From Porphyridium purpureum (Eukaryota; Rhodophyta; Bangiophyceae; Porphyridiales; Porphyridiaceae): 64,000 bases of DNA. The stretch is from NCBI GenBank assembly GCA_008690995.1, contig VRMN01000003.1, forward strand, positions 620,001-684,000. The letters are read 5' to 3'. This document shows, in pieces, positions 28,225 through 38,502 of this stretch. Both the position numbers and the translations under genes were made by a program. The notes under the pieces were generated by a model. It was given only the letters and a program-made list of their open reading frames with translations. It made no database searches and had not been told where the DNA came from. How positions within the stretch are numbered: the stretch's first letter is position 1; every line of letters begins with the position of its first letter.

Positions 28225-31086
28225 CTATCTCGAATTTTCAAGACAAGCAACACCCAATAAGGTTTTGCATTTCAAAAACATTTCTCGAGGAACCACTTTG
28301 GTTAGGAAATCTGCTGCCTGATCTGATGTGCGAATGTAAATAGCCTTGACTATTCCCCGTTGCTGACATTCGCGAGCATAGTGCTTTCTCACGTCAATGT
28401 GCTTCGACCTTTCGTGCACAATCGGGTTCTCACTCAGTTTCAGTGCAGCATCATTGTCACAAAACATTGGAATCGATTTCGACTTGAATCCTAGGAATTC
28501 CATGAGATATTGAAACCACTGGGCTTCTTTACATGCATCCGAGAGAGCCATGTACTCTGCTTCGGTTGTGGACAGCGCCACAGTTGGTTGTAGCCTGGAT
28601 TTCCAGGAGACAACTGATCCATTGATCGTGAAAGCATATCCGGTGGTTGACCTTCGCGTTCGAAGATCACTAGCATAGTCTGAATCAACGTAACCAATTA
28701 GGTCGGAGTTGCCATTTGAGCTAAATTGGAGACCATAATTTATGGTTCCTTTAAGATATCGCAGCACTCCCTTTGCCGCATTCCAATGGGATTCATTGGC
28801 ATTTGCCATTGATCGTGCAAGCACTCCCACGGCGAAGGAAATATCCGGACGCGTGCAAGTGCACAAATACATTAGTGCTCCCACGAGTTCCATGTAAGGC
28901 ATCTTGCATGGTTCTGCAGTAGCAGTATACCACTTCGTATCCTTTTCCATGGGAAGCTTCCTTGGATTCGCCGATTCCATTCCGAACCTTTCCAGGATGG
29001 TTTGGACATACAAGCTTTGATTAAGTCTGATAATGCCATTCCTTTGATCATAATCAAGAGTGTAGCCGGCAAATTTTTGCTTGACCACTTGCCCAAGATC
29101 CCTGACTTCAAACTTGCCTTGCAAATGCAGAAGCACTTCATTTGAAGTAACTTCGTCTTCACCTATGAAGACCAAGTCATCGACGTAAATCATGATATAC
29201 GGACCATTTGGACCCTTAGAAAACAGACAAGGATCTGCCGTACTTTCGGAAAAATTGATTTCTTTAAGTGCTTGCACAAGAACTTGATTCCAAGCTCGAG
29301 ATGCCTGCTTCAATCCATAGATTGCTTTACGCAGTTTCAGGACTTTTCCTCCTTCATGTACGAATCCAGGAGGCTGTTCCATGAAAATTTCTTCATGAAG
29401 TTCTCCATTGAGAAACGCAGTCACCACATCGAAAAGTCGAATTTTCAACTTTCTTGCAGCTGCTACTGCCAGGACCGTTCGAATAGTGTTGTGTCGCACA
29501 ACAGGGCTGAACACTTCGTCGTAGTCCAAACCAGGTTTCTGAGTGAAACCTTTTGCGACAAGTCGACACTTGAACCGATCAATTTGTCCGTTGACATTAT
29601 ATTTGATCTTAAAAACCCATTTGCATCTGACAGGAATTCGGTCCTGTGGACGATCGACGAGCTCCCACGTGCAGTTGCCAGTGAGAGATTCCAATTCTCT
29701 ATTCAGAGCTTCCAGCCATTGCTCAGAGAAGTCACCCTTTAGTGCTTCTTCGACTGACCGAGGTTCAGAAACGGTGGAAATTATTCCAACGAATTGATTT
29801 GCGACATATCCACTGTCTTGACTTTCGTCATCCTCAGTATTCCCAAAGTTTCCATTTGGAGCTTTTTGGAACCCTAAATCTTTCGAATTATTCTGAACTT
29901 TTTCCAGAAACGTTTCTCCGATTTCATTTGAAATAGAATATTCCTGACTGCGATCATCCATTTGTCGAGTGGAATCTGTTTCAAAATTTTTTGACGCGAT
30001 TTGAGACTTTTCATCAAACGACTTCGAGAAATCTTTTGGAAACAACTCTTCGACAATTTTATCGAAGTTGGAAAAATATTCCGAATCGTGGATTTCATGT
30101 TCATGAACATCTATTCCAACGACAGACTCATCGAAAGTGACATTTCGACTTTCAACGACCGTGCCATCCGATAGAAGAATGCGATAAACGGAATGGACAT
30201 TTCCATAACCGACCAAGCATCCAATTGCAGATCTTGTTTCTAGTTTTCCTCGCAATTGCTTAGGAATATGAACAAACGCTCTCGATCCGTAGATTCTGAG
30301 ATTGCTGAGATCTGGCCTTTGCCTGAATGCAATTTCTATCGGCGTTTTCCCGCGATTATTTGAAATGCGATTTCGCAAATAATTCGCAGTCAACAAAGCA
30401 TTACTCCAATTTTCCAAAGGTAGATTACTATCAAACAATAAGCTTCGAACCTTTTCGAGTAATGTCCGATTCATGCGTTCAGCCATACCATTAAGTTCTG
30501 GCGTGTAAGCAGAGGTATTTTCCCAAGTAATTCCAGAGTCTTGGAGATGCCTTTGCACATAAAGGCTTGCGAATTCGCCACCTTTGTCGGACCGAACTCT
30601 TTTTGCCTTTGCACCAAGAGTCGTTTCGAGATATTTAAGTGTGCGCAGTAACATTTCACCCGCTTCACTTTTTCGCTCGAGCAAGTGGACGACACTCAAA
30701 CTTGAGCATTCGTCGACGACAACTAGAAAATATCGATGGTCGTCAAAACTCGAAGGAGTGAGTGGTCCGCATACATCAGTATGAAGGACTTCTCCCGGAA
30801 CCGCCGAAATGGAATTCAATTTCCGCTTCTTAAAGGGAGTTCGTGTTCCCTTTGCCTTTTGGCAAATCACACAATGGTATTCATCCGGAACTTTTAAGTC
30901 CGCGGGAATTCCCTGTACACAATTTTGCGTATTTTTCAGACCAGCAAGTCCAGGATGACCAAGTCGACGGTGAAATAGCTCAAACTTATTTGAAGCTGTG
31001 ATTGCATTTATTCTAGCGGCGGATAGTTTGATCATTAAATCACCATCCCCAACCGCTAGGACGGGCCCATCTGACCCAAAATGCAA
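28225..31086 (-). CDS. Integrase, reverse transcriptase and RNase H part of outer copia element
   Basis: This is the 3' portion of the outer element's polyprotein, about 953 residues. In order it shows the pre-integrase zinc finger (HRRLGHPG, CVICQKAK), the integrase core (HTDVCGP, SDKGGEF), reverse transcriptase with YVDDLVF, and RNase H (VDSDYASD, STTEAEYMALSDA). Integrase before reverse transcriptase is the Ty1/copia order. The upstream part lies beyond the inner element. Confidence 0.9.
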   Translation of the reverse strand: MHFGSDGPVLAVGDGDLMIKLSAARINAITASNKFELFHRRLGHPGLAGLKNTQNCVQGIPADLKVPDEYHCVICQKAKGTRTPFKKRKLNSISAVPGEVLHTDVCGPLTPSSFDDHRYFLVVVDECSSLSVVHLLERKSEAGEMLLRTLKYLETTLGAKAKRVRSDKGGEFASLYVQRHLQDSGITWENTSAYTPELNGMAERMNRTLLEKVRSLLFDSNLPLENWSNALLTANYLRNRISNNRGKTPIEIAFRQRPDLSNLRIYGSRAFVHIPKQLRGKLETRSAIGCLVGYGNVHSVYRILLSDGTVVESRNVTFDESVVGIDVHEHEIHDSEYFSNFDKIVEELFPKDFSKSFDEKSQIASKNFETDSTRQMDDRSQEYSISNEIGETFLEKVQNNSKDLGFQKAPNGNFGNTEDDESQDSGYVANQFVGIISTVSEPRSVEEALKGDFSEQWLEALNRELESLTGNCTWELVDRPQDRIPVRCKWVFKIKYNVNGQIDRFKCRLVAKGFTQKPGLDYDEVFSPVVRHNTIRTVLAVAAARKLKIRLFDVVTAFLNGELHEEIFMEQPPGFVHEGGKVLKLRKAIYGLKQASRAWNQVLVQALKEINFSESTADPCLFSKGPNGPYIMIYVDDLVFIGEDEVTSNEVLLHLQGKFEVRDLGQVVKQKFAGYTLDYDQRNGIIRLNQSLYVQTILERFGMESANPRKLPMEKDTKWYTATAEPCKMPYMELVGALMYLCTCTRPDISFAVGVLARSMANANESHWNAAKGVLRYLKGTINYGLQFSSNGNSDLIGYVDSDYASDLRTRRSTTGYAFTINGSVVSWKSRLQPTVALSTTEAEYMALSDACKEAQWFQYLMEFLGFKSKSIPMFCDNDAALKLSENPIVHERSKHIDVRKHYARECQQRGIVKAIYIRTSDQAADFLTKVVPREMFLKCKTLLGVACLENSR

Positions 31087-31101
31087 AACAGATGAACTAT
31101 C

Positions 31102-31426
31102 TGTTATGAATCCAGGGTTTCGGTAGATTCCCTCCCCAGGTAAAGTAGTAATACCATGGGGAATGTTTCAGCTCCAACTTTCTGTATTTCTCCAACTTTC
31201 TGTATTTCTCCAACTTATAGTAAATAAGGGTTTTTGCCCTGGAGGTACAGTTGGCAATCTCACTAGTGAAAGCACTACGATTGCCTATATGAAGAGCTTA
31301 GCGATGGCCGAGGCTCGGAGTCCCCGGATGACGAAGGTAAGGTTAGTTGCAAGGGCGACGAAGGGGACACGCAACTGCGTTAGTGACAAGTCACAAAGAC
31401 TCCCCGATACATCAGACCTTTTAATA
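31102..31426 (+). repeat. 5' LTR of inner copia element
   Basis: 325 bp from TGTTATGAATCC to TTTTAATA. It contains GGTACAGTT at 31244-31252 and the doubled 18-bp pyrimidine-rich unit. It matches the LTR at 35748-36072. Confidence 0.95.
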
Positions 31427-31440
31427 GGTTATGAGCCCAG
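31427..31440 (+). other. Primer-binding site matching initiator tRNA-Met anticodon arm
   Basis: GGTTATGAGCCCAG follows the LTR directly. It is nearly complementary to the anticodon stem-loop region (CUGGGCCCAUAACC) of eukaryotic initiator tRNA-Met. Internal half-tRNA priming of this kind is known for Drosophila copia and Ty5. The site overlaps the first ATG of the polyprotein frame at 31431; the ATG at 31446 may be the used start. Confidence 0.65.
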
Positions 31441-34400
31441 ACGCGATGGCGTTTACGTTTGATGCGTCGAAGCTGTCCGCGCTTGCGAACGGCGTGGAAA
31501 AGTTCAATGGCGAGAATTACGACATTTGGGCACGCCGCACGAAGCTCGCGTTGCGTGTGGTGAAGCTGTGGCCCGTCGTTGCGGGGATGGTCGTTCGCCC
31601 ATCGTCGTCGTCGCGTGCAACTACCGGGATGACGGCAGAAGAGTGGGACGATGCGGACCTGGCGGGACAGTTCTTTCTGTCCGGGGTCTTGGAGAACAGG
31701 TACGACCGTCTCGTCCGCGATAAGTCGTCGGCGGACGGTTGGTCCGCGGTGGCGAATTATGCGCACGATCAACTGTCGGCGCAGAAGTTCGCGTTTCGCA
31801 TGGCGCTGGAGCGCATTGTCCAGAACAAGAACGAGGCAATGGCCGAGTACTTGGATCGCGGAATCGGTCTGTGGGACAAGCTTGTCTCGATCGGTGAGCA
31901 AGTTCCCGAGGACCATGTCGTGCGTTATCTGGTGATCGGGCTCCGCAAAGAGTTTCAGGGGTCGAAGGACTACCTGCTGCATTCGGCGCCCACGGTCTCC
32001 GCAGCTCGGCTGCAACTGCTCCAGCTGGAGGCCGGAAAAGCGCTCGAGCGCACGTTGGCAGATGAGCCCCCGCCCATCGCAATGGCGGTGTCCCAGCGTC
32101 CGCAGCAACAGCAGCGTGATCGCTCAGCGGGTGTCGTGAAGACGGCACTCGTCAAGGAGAACCTGAAGTGTGGCTACTGCCACAAGGTTGGGCACGAGAC
32201 GAAGCGTTGCTTTAAGCGCAAGAATGACTTGCGCGACAAGGCTGCTGGTGCGAGTGGCGCAGCAGACCCGGAGGCAGTGAAACGCGGCATCGGAAAGCCG
32301 AATGCGCGGGTGAATGTGGTTCAGGTAAAAACCAAGGTGACGAAACCACCGGCTCCGGCGGCAAAGGCAGCCATTGAGCCAGGTTGGATGTCGTGGGAGG
32401 CCTACGCGAATAGCGTTGCGGGAAGGGGCGTGGTGCCAAAAGGCCCTTCTCTGGATATCCGCATGATTAGCCCCCCAGCGACCCCTGCACCAATCAATAA
32501 AGCCACCACTTCCATCTATGCCATCTGTGTCTCTGTTGTGCCCCACAAGCACAAGTCGCACAAATGGATGTTCGATTCTGGATCGGACAGACATATCACT
32601 TGGGATAGGTCTATTCTAATGAATGAAAGACCTTCTGATGAATCACTTGTTACTGTTGCCAACGGGGAACATGTTGAAGTTTCATTGATGGGTGATGTCA
32701 TGCTCAAAACAATTATTCAAGACAAGTTTAATGACTTGCGTCTTGAAAATGTTTTGTTGATCGAAAGCACACCCATAAATCTCCTTTCGACAAAGGTCGC
32801 AGCGAGAAAGGGCTGTGTCTTCAAACACGATGATAGTTCATCTGTTTTGCATTTTGGGTCAGATGGGCCCGTCCTAGCGGTTGGGGATGGTGATTTAATG
32901 ATCAAACTATCCGCCGCTAGAATAAATGCAATCACAGCTTCAAATAAGTTTGAGCTATTTCACCGTCGACTTGGTCATCCTGGACTTGCTGGTCTGAAAA
33001 ATACGCAAAATTGTGTACAGGGAATTCCCGCGGACTTAAAAGTTCCGGATGAATACCATTGTGTGATTTGCCAAAAGGCAAAGGGAACACGAACTCCCTT
33101 TAAGAAGCGGAAATTGAATTCCATTTCGGCGGTTCCGGGAGAAGTCCTTCATACTGATGTATGCGGACCACTCACTCCTTCGAGTTTTGACGACCATCGA
33201 TATTTTCTAGTTGTCGTCGACGAATGCTCAAGTTTGAGTGTCGTCCACTTGCTCGAGCGAAAAAGTGAAGCGGGTGAAATGTTACTGCGCACACTTAAAT
33301 ATCTCGAAACGACTCTTGGTGCAAAGGCAAAAAGAGTTCGGTCCGACAAAGGTGGCGAATTCGCAAGCCTTTATGTGCAAAGGCATCTCCAAGACTCTGG
33401 AATTACTTGGGAAAATACCTCTGCTTACACGCCAGAACTTAATGGTATGGCTGAACGCATGAATCGGACATTACTCGAAAAGGTTCGAAGCTTATTGTTT
33501 GATAGTAATCTACCTTTGGAAAATTGGAGTAATGCTTTGTTGACTGCGAATTATTTGCGAAATCGCATTTCAAATAATCGCGGGAAAACGCCGATAGAAA
33601 TTGCATTCAGGCAAAGGCCAGATCTCAGCAATCTCAGAATCTACGGATCGAGAGCGTTTGTTCATATTCCTAAGCAATTGCGAGGAAAACTAGAAACAAG
33701 ATCTGCAATTGGATGCTTGGTCGGTTATGGAAATGTCCATTCCGTTTATCGCATTCTTCTATCGGATGGCACGGTCGTTGAAAGTCGAAATGTCACTTTC
33801 GATGAGTCTGTCGTTGGAATAGATGTTCATGAACATGAAATCCACGATTCGGAATATTTTTCCAACTTCGATAAAATTGTCGAAGAGTTGTTTCCAAAAG
33901 ATTTCTCGAAGTCGTTTGATGAAAAGTCTCAAATCGCGTCAAAAAATTTTGAAACAGATTCCACTCGACAAATGGATGATCGCAGTCAGGAATATTCTAT
34001 TTCAAATGAAATCGGAGAAACGTTTCTGGAAAAAGTTCAGAATAATTCGAAAGATTTAGGGTTCCAAAAAGCTCCAAATGGAAACTTTGGGAATACTGAG
34101 GATGACGAAAGTCAAGACAGTGGATATGTCGCAAATCAATTCGTTGGAATAATTTCCACCGTTTCTGAACCTCGGTCAGTCGAAGAAGCACTAAAGGGTG
34201 ACTTCTCTGAGCAATGGCTGGAAGCTCTGAATAGAGAATTGGAATCTCTCACTGGCAACTGCACGTGGGAGCTCGTCGATCGTCCACAGGACCGAATTCC
34301 TGTCAGATGCAAATGGGTTTTTAAGATCAAATATAATGTCAACGGACAAATTGATCGGTTCAAGTGTCGACTTGTCGCAAAAGGTTTCACTCAGAAACCT

Positions 34401-35708
34401 GGTTTGGACTACGACGAAGTGTTCAGCCCTGTTGTGCGACACAACACTATTCGAACGGTCCTGGCAGTAGCAGCTGCAAGAAAGTTGAAAATTCGACTTT
34501 TCGATGTGGTGACTGCGTTTCTCAATGGAGAACTTCATGAAGAAATTTTCATGGAACAGCCTCCTGGATTCGTACATGAAGGAGGAAAAGTCCTGAAACT
34601 GCGTAAAGCAATCTATGGATTGAAGCAGGCATCTCGAGCTTGGAATCAAGTTCTTGTGCAAGCACTTAAAGAAATCAATTTTTCCGAAAGTACGGCAGAT
34701 CCTTGTCTGTTTTCTAAGGGTCCAAATGGTCCGTATATCATGATTTACGTCGATGACTTGGTCTTCATAGGTGAAGACGAAGTTACTTCAAATGAAGTGC
34801 TTCTGCATTTGCAAGGCAAGTTTGAAGTCAGGGATCTTGGGCAAGTGGTCAAGCAAAAATTTGCCGGCTACACTCTTGATTATGATCAAAGGAATGGCAT
34901 TATCAGACTTAATCAAAGCTTGTATGTCCAAACCATCCTGGAAAGGTTCGGAATGGAATCGGCGAATCCAAGGAAGCTTCCCATGGAAAAGGATACGAAG
35001 TGGTATACTGCTACTGCAGAACCATGCAAGATGCCTTACATGGAACTCGTGGGAGCACTAATGTATTTGTGCACTTGCACGCGTCCGGATATTTCCTTCG
35101 CCGTGGGAGTGCTTGCACGATCAATGGCAAATGCCAATGAATCCCATTGGAATGCGGCAAAGGGAGTGCTGCGATATCTTAAAGGAACCATAAATTATGG
35201 TCTCCAATTTAGCTCAAATGGCAACTCCGACCTAATTGGTTACGTTGATTCAGACTATGCTAGTGATCTTCGAACGCGAAGGTCAACCACCGGATATGCT
35301 TTCACGATCAATGGATCAGTTGTCTCCTGGAAATCCAGGCTACAACCAACTGTGGCGCTGTCCACAACCGAAGCAGAGTACATGGCTCTCTCGGATGCAT
35401 GTAAAGAAGCCCAGTGGTTTCAATATCTCATGGAATTCCTAGGATTCAAGTCGAAATCGATTCCAATGTTTTGTGACAATGATGCTGCACTGAAACTGAG
35501 TGAGAACCCGATTGTGCACGAAAGGTCGAAGCACATTGACGTGAGAAAGCACTATGCTCGCGAATGTCAGCAACGGGGAATAGTCAAGGCTATTTACATT
35601 CGCACATCAGATCAGGCAGCAGATTTCCTAACCAAAGTGGTTCCTCGAGAAATGTTTTTGAAATGCAAAACCTTATTGGGTGTTGCTTGTCTTGAAAATT
35701 CGAGATAG
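31431..35708 (+). CDS. Copia Gag-Pol polyprotein of inner element
   Basis: A single open frame of 1425 residues. Gag occupies about 1-340, with the zinc knuckle CGYCHKVGHETKRC near 250. Protease has WMFDSGSDRHIT near 380. A pre-integrase domain (HRRLGHPG) is followed by the integrase core (HTDVCGP, DKGGEF, then the conserved Glu region), reverse transcriptase (WVFKIKYN, YVDDLVF) and RNase H (STTEAEYMALSDA). The order protease-integrase-RT-RNase H defines Ty1/copia. A single-frame gag-pol is common in plant-type copia elements. Confidence 0.95.
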   Translation: MSPDAMAFTFDASKLSALANGVEKFNGENYDIWARRTKLALRVVKLWPVVAGMVVRPSSSSRATTGMTAEEWDDADLAGQFFLSGVLENRYDRLVRDKSSADGWSAVANYAHDQLSAQKFAFRMALERIVQNKNEAMAEYLDRGIGLWDKLVSIGEQVPEDHVVRYLVIGLRKEFQGSKDYLLHSAPTVSAARLQLLQLEAGKALERTLADEPPPIAMAVSQRPQQQQRDRSAGVVKTALVKENLKCGYCHKVGHETKRCFKRKNDLRDKAAGASGAADPEAVKRGIGKPNARVNVVQVKTKVTKPPAPAAKAAIEPGWMSWEAYANSVAGRGVVPKGPSLDIRMISPPATPAPINKATTSIYAICVSVVPHKHKSHKWMFDSGSDRHITWDRSILMNERPSDESLVTVANGEHVEVSLMGDVMLKTIIQDKFNDLRLENVLLIESTPINLLSTKVAARKGCVFKHDDSSSVLHFGSDGPVLAVGDGDLMIKLSAARINAITASNKFELFHRRLGHPGLAGLKNTQNCVQGIPADLKVPDEYHCVICQKAKGTRTPFKKRKLNSISAVPGEVLHTDVCGPLTPSSFDDHRYFLVVVDECSSLSVVHLLERKSEAGEMLLRTLKYLETTLGAKAKRVRSDKGGEFASLYVQRHLQDSGITWENTSAYTPELNGMAERMNRTLLEKVRSLLFDSNLPLENWSNALLTANYLRNRISNNRGKTPIEIAFRQRPDLSNLRIYGSRAFVHIPKQLRGKLETRSAIGCLVGYGNVHSVYRILLSDGTVVESRNVTFDESVVGIDVHEHEIHDSEYFSNFDKIVEELFPKDFSKSFDEKSQIASKNFETDSTRQMDDRSQEYSISNEIGETFLEKVQNNSKDLGFQKAPNGNFGNTEDDESQDSGYVANQFVGIISTVSEPRSVEEALKGDFSEQWLEALNRELESLTGNCTWELVDRPQDRIPVRCKWVFKIKYNVNGQIDRFKCRLVAKGFTQKPGLDYDEVFSPVVRHNTIRTVLAVAAARKLKIRLFDVVTAFLNGELHEEIFMEQPPGFVHEGGKVLKLRKAIYGLKQASRAWNQVLVQALKEINFSESTADPCLFSKGPNGPYIMIYVDDLVFIGEDEVTSNEVLLHLQGKFEVRDLGQVVKQKFAGYTLDYDQRNGIIRLNQSLYVQTILERFGMESANPRKLPMEKDTKWYTATAEPCKMPYMELVGALMYLCTCTRPDISFAVGVLARSMANANESHWNAAKGVLRYLKGTINYGLQFSSNGNSDLIGYVDSDYASDLRTRRSTTGYAFTINGSVVSWKSRLQPTVALSTTEAEYMALSDACKEAQWFQYLMEFLGFKSKSIPMFCDNDAALKLSENPIVHERSKHIDVRKHYARECQQRGIVKAIYIRTSDQAADFLTKVVPREMFLKCKTLLGVACLENSR

Positions 35709-35747
35709 AGGTGGAAGGCATGACGAAAAGTTGTCGCTGCGTGGGAG

Positions 35748-36072
35748 TGTTATGAATCCAGGGTTTCGGTAGATTCCCTCCCCAGGTAAAGTAGTAATAC
35801 CATGGGGAATGTTTCAGCTCCAACTTTCTGTATTTCTCCAACTTTCTGTATTTCTCCAACTTATAGTAAATAAGGGTTTTTGCCCTGGAGGTACAGTTGG
35901 CAATCTCACTAGTGAAAGCACTACGATTGCCTATATGAAGAGCTTAGCGATGGCCGAGGCTCGGAGTCCCCGGATGACGAAGGTAAGGTTAGTTGCAAGG
36001 GCGACGAAGGGGACACGCAACTGCGTTAGTGACAAGTCACAAAGACTCCCCGATACATCAGACCTTTTAATA
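35748..36072 (+). repeat. 3' LTR of inner copia element
   Basis: 325 bp, the same as the 5' LTR as far as I can read. It contains GGTACAGTT at 35890-35898. It is followed by the target duplication CTATC and then the continuation of the outer element. Confidence 0.95.
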
Positions 36073-37478
36073 CTATCATCGTGTTTGAAGACACAGCCCT
36101 TTCTCGCTGCGACCTTTGTCGAAAGGAGATTTATGGGTGTGCTTTCGATCAACAAAACATTTTCAAGACGCAAGTCATTAAACTTGTCTTGAATAATTGT
36201 TTTGAGCATGACATCACCCATCAATGAAACTTCAACATGTTCCCCGTTGGCAACAGTAACAAGTGATTCATCAGAAGGTCTTTCATTCATTAGAATAGAC
36301 CTATCCCAAGTGATATGTCTGTCCGATCCAGAATCGAACATCCATTTGTGCGACTTGTGCTTGTGGGGCACAACAGAGACACAGATGGCATAGATGGAAG
36401 TGGTGGCTTTATTGATTGGTGCAGGGGTCGCTGGGGGGCTAATCATGCGGATATCCAGAGAAGGGCCTTTTGGCACCACGCCCCTTCCCGCAACGCTATT
36501 CGCGTAGGCCTCCCACGACATCCAACCTGGCTCAATGGCTGCCTTTGCCGCCGGAGCCGGTGGTTTCGTCACCTTGGTTTTTACCTGAACCACATTCACC
36601 CGCGCATTCGGCTTTCCGATGCCGCGTTTCACTGCCTCCGGGTCTGCTGCGCCACTCGCACCAGCAGCCTTGTCGCGCAAGTCATTCTTGCGCTTAAAGC
36701 AACGCTTCGTCTCGTGCCCAACCTTGTGGCAGTAGCCACACTTCAGGTTCTCCTTGACGAGTGCCGTCTTCACGACACCCGCTGAGCGATCACGCTGCTG
36801 TTGCTGCGGACGCTGGGACACCGCCATTGCGATGGGCGGGGGCTCATCTGCCAACGTGCGCTCGAGCGCTTTTCCGGCCTCCAGCTGGAGCAGTTGCAGC
36901 CGAGCTGCGGAGACCGTGGGCGCCGAATGCAGCAGGTAGTCCTTCGACCCCTGAAACTCTTTGCGGAGCCCGATCACCAGATAACGCACGACATGGTCCT
37001 CGGGAACTTGCTCACCGATCGAGACAAGCTTGTCCCACAGACCGATTCCGCGATCCAAGTACTCGGCCATTGCCTCGTTCTTGTTCTGGACAATGCGCTC
37101 CAGCGCCATGCGAAACGCGAACTTCTGCGCCGACAGTTGATCGTGCGCATAATTCGCCACCGCGGACCAACCGTCCGCCGACGACTTATCGCGGACGAGA
37201 CGGTCGTACCTGTTCTCCAAGACCCCGGACAGAAAGAACTGTCCCGCCAGGTCCGCATCGTCCCACTCTTCTGCCGTCATCCCGGTAGTTGCACGCGACG
37301 ACGACGATGGGCGAACGACCATCCCCGCAACGACGGGCCACAGCTTCACCACACGCAACGCGAGCTTCGTGCGGCGTGCCCAAATGTCGTAATTCTCGCC
37401 ATTGAACTTTTCCACGCCGTTCGCAAGCGCGGACAGCTTCGACGCATCAAACGTAAACGCCATCGCGTCTAGGCTCAT
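36073..37478 (-). CDS. Gag and protease part of outer copia element
   Basis: This is the 5' portion of the outer element's polyprotein, ending at the inner insertion. It contains Gag with the zinc knuckle CGYCHKVGHETKRC and the protease motif WMFDSGSDRH. The protein sequence matches that of the inner copy almost entirely. Confidence 0.9.
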
Positions 37479-37482
37479 AACC

Positions 37483-37807
37483 TATTAAAAGGTCTGATGT
37501 ATCGGGGAGTCTTTGTGACTTGTCACTAACGCAGTTGCGTGTCCCCTTCGTCGCCCTTGCAACTAACCTTACCTTCGTCATCCGGGGACTCCGAGCCTCG
37601 GCCATCGCTAAGCTCTTCATATAGGCAATCGTAGTGCTTTCACTAGTGAGATTGCCAACTGTACCTCCAGGGCAAAAACCCTTATTTACTATAAGTTGGA
37701 GAAATACAGAAAGTTGGAGAAATACAGAAAGTTGGAGCTGAAACATTCCCCATGGTATTACTACTTTACCTGGGGAGGGAATCTACCGAAACCCTGGATT
37801 CATAACA
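37483..37807 (-). repeat. Right LTR of outer copia element
   Basis: 325 bp, the 5' LTR in the element's own orientation. AACTGTACC lies at 37657-37665. The target duplication GCATT follows at 37808-37812. Confidence 0.95.
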
Positions 37808-37812
37808 GCATT

Positions 37813-38138
37813 GTCCAGCTCAGAGGTGACATTGAAGCCGTGCGCCTCGAGGTTACGCCGAACGGAAGCATAGCTTTCGGTAAGCGGCGTACTAGTACTT
37901 TGCCGTGTTCATATTACCATCGACAAAGAGGTTTGTACACCATCATTGGGCCGCGCGACGAGTCATCGGGACATTTATGCAAGCTGTCAATTCCAGAAGG
38001 CATGCACGTGGCATACAACAGGCTTTGCCTGTCGCGAGCGACCTGATGCAGGTCTCAGTACAGCGAGTACGCAGAGGTACAGTCCCTAAGTGTACTGAAA
38101 GTACAGCTGTGGGTGTACCCTGTGGTACAGCTGAGTTA
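37813..38138. promoter_or_regulatory. Flank of copia insertion with dense GTAC cluster
   Basis: The first 230 bp right of the element read open on the plus strand but show no known domain. Between 38057 and 38131 six GTAC cores fall within 75 bp, among them GGTACAGT (38076-38083), AGTGTACT, GTACAGC (38101-38107) and GGTACAGC (38124-38131). No gene start follows closely; the candidate LTR begins at 38139. Confidence 0.4.
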
Positions 38139-38502
38139 TGTTGAGGGCCGCGGGATTGGGTTATTCCGAGGGCTGAACCCGCCGGGCAAGCCGTTGCGGC
38201 GCCGGAAGGCGGGTATAAAACAGAGCGAGCGGCAGCCGAACGAAGAAAAAAGGCTAGGAAGAAGAGAGTAGGGAGAGGAGGAGAGAAGAAGAAGTAAAGA
38301 AAAGAAGCTCCGTTTGTGATATGCCCGGCGTGACAGTCAACCCAGCGTTGCGAAGAGCCGAAAGTGCCGTTGCGTGTCCAAAGGTCTGTGCCTGAGAGAC
38401 AGACAACTTGGTTGAATGCAGCCTTCGGCTAGACAACCAAGGCATTAGTAAACGCCAGAGGCCTCCAGATATTGTTAAAACAAAGGGCAGGCTTCCACAA
38501 CA
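38139..38502 (+). repeat. Candidate LTR of a second retroelement family
   Basis: The block starts TGTTGAGGG and ends CCACAACA (TGTTG facing CAACA). It carries TATAAAA at 38214-38220, about 75 bp in, and a long purine run. Five bases after its end comes TGGTGGCGAAGG (from 38508), which begins TGG like a tRNA-primed binding site. These are LTR traits. No gag or pol follows, so only a 5' remnant is present. The family is unknown; Gypsy-type is possible. Confidence 0.45.

Larger units (their letters stand above)
31102..36072 (+). mobile_element. Inner Ty1/copia retrotransposon, looks whole
   Basis: 4971 bp in plus orientation, inserted in the coding region of the outer copy. LTRs of 325 bp lie at 31102-31426 and 35748-36072. 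The target duplication CTATC lies at 31097-31101 and 36073-36077. The primer-binding site (31427-31440, GGTTATGAGCCCAG) lies directly after the left LTR. One long open frame covers gag to RNase H. The LTRs look identical by eye, so insertion was recent, and after the outer copy by position. Confidence 0.95.
27861..37807 (-). mobile_element. Outer Ty1/copia retrotransposon, split by a second copy
   Basis: This is a copia-type LTR element in minus orientation. LTRs of 325 bp lie at 27861-28185 and 37483-37807, with a 5-bp target duplication GCATT on both sides (27856-27860, 37808-37812). Gag and the start of protease lie at about 36073-37478 and the remainder of pol at 28225-31101, separated by the inner copy at 31102-36072. 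Apart from that insertion it looks whole. Its LTRs and protein match the inner copy almost completely by eye, so it is young. The two LTRs look identical to each other by eye. Confidence 0.95.

Noticed and set aside
31380-32148. Antisense open frames over the copia gag region, repeated at 36761-37472
   Set aside because: Shadows of the element's GC-rich gag coding strand; they repeat only because the element is duplicated.
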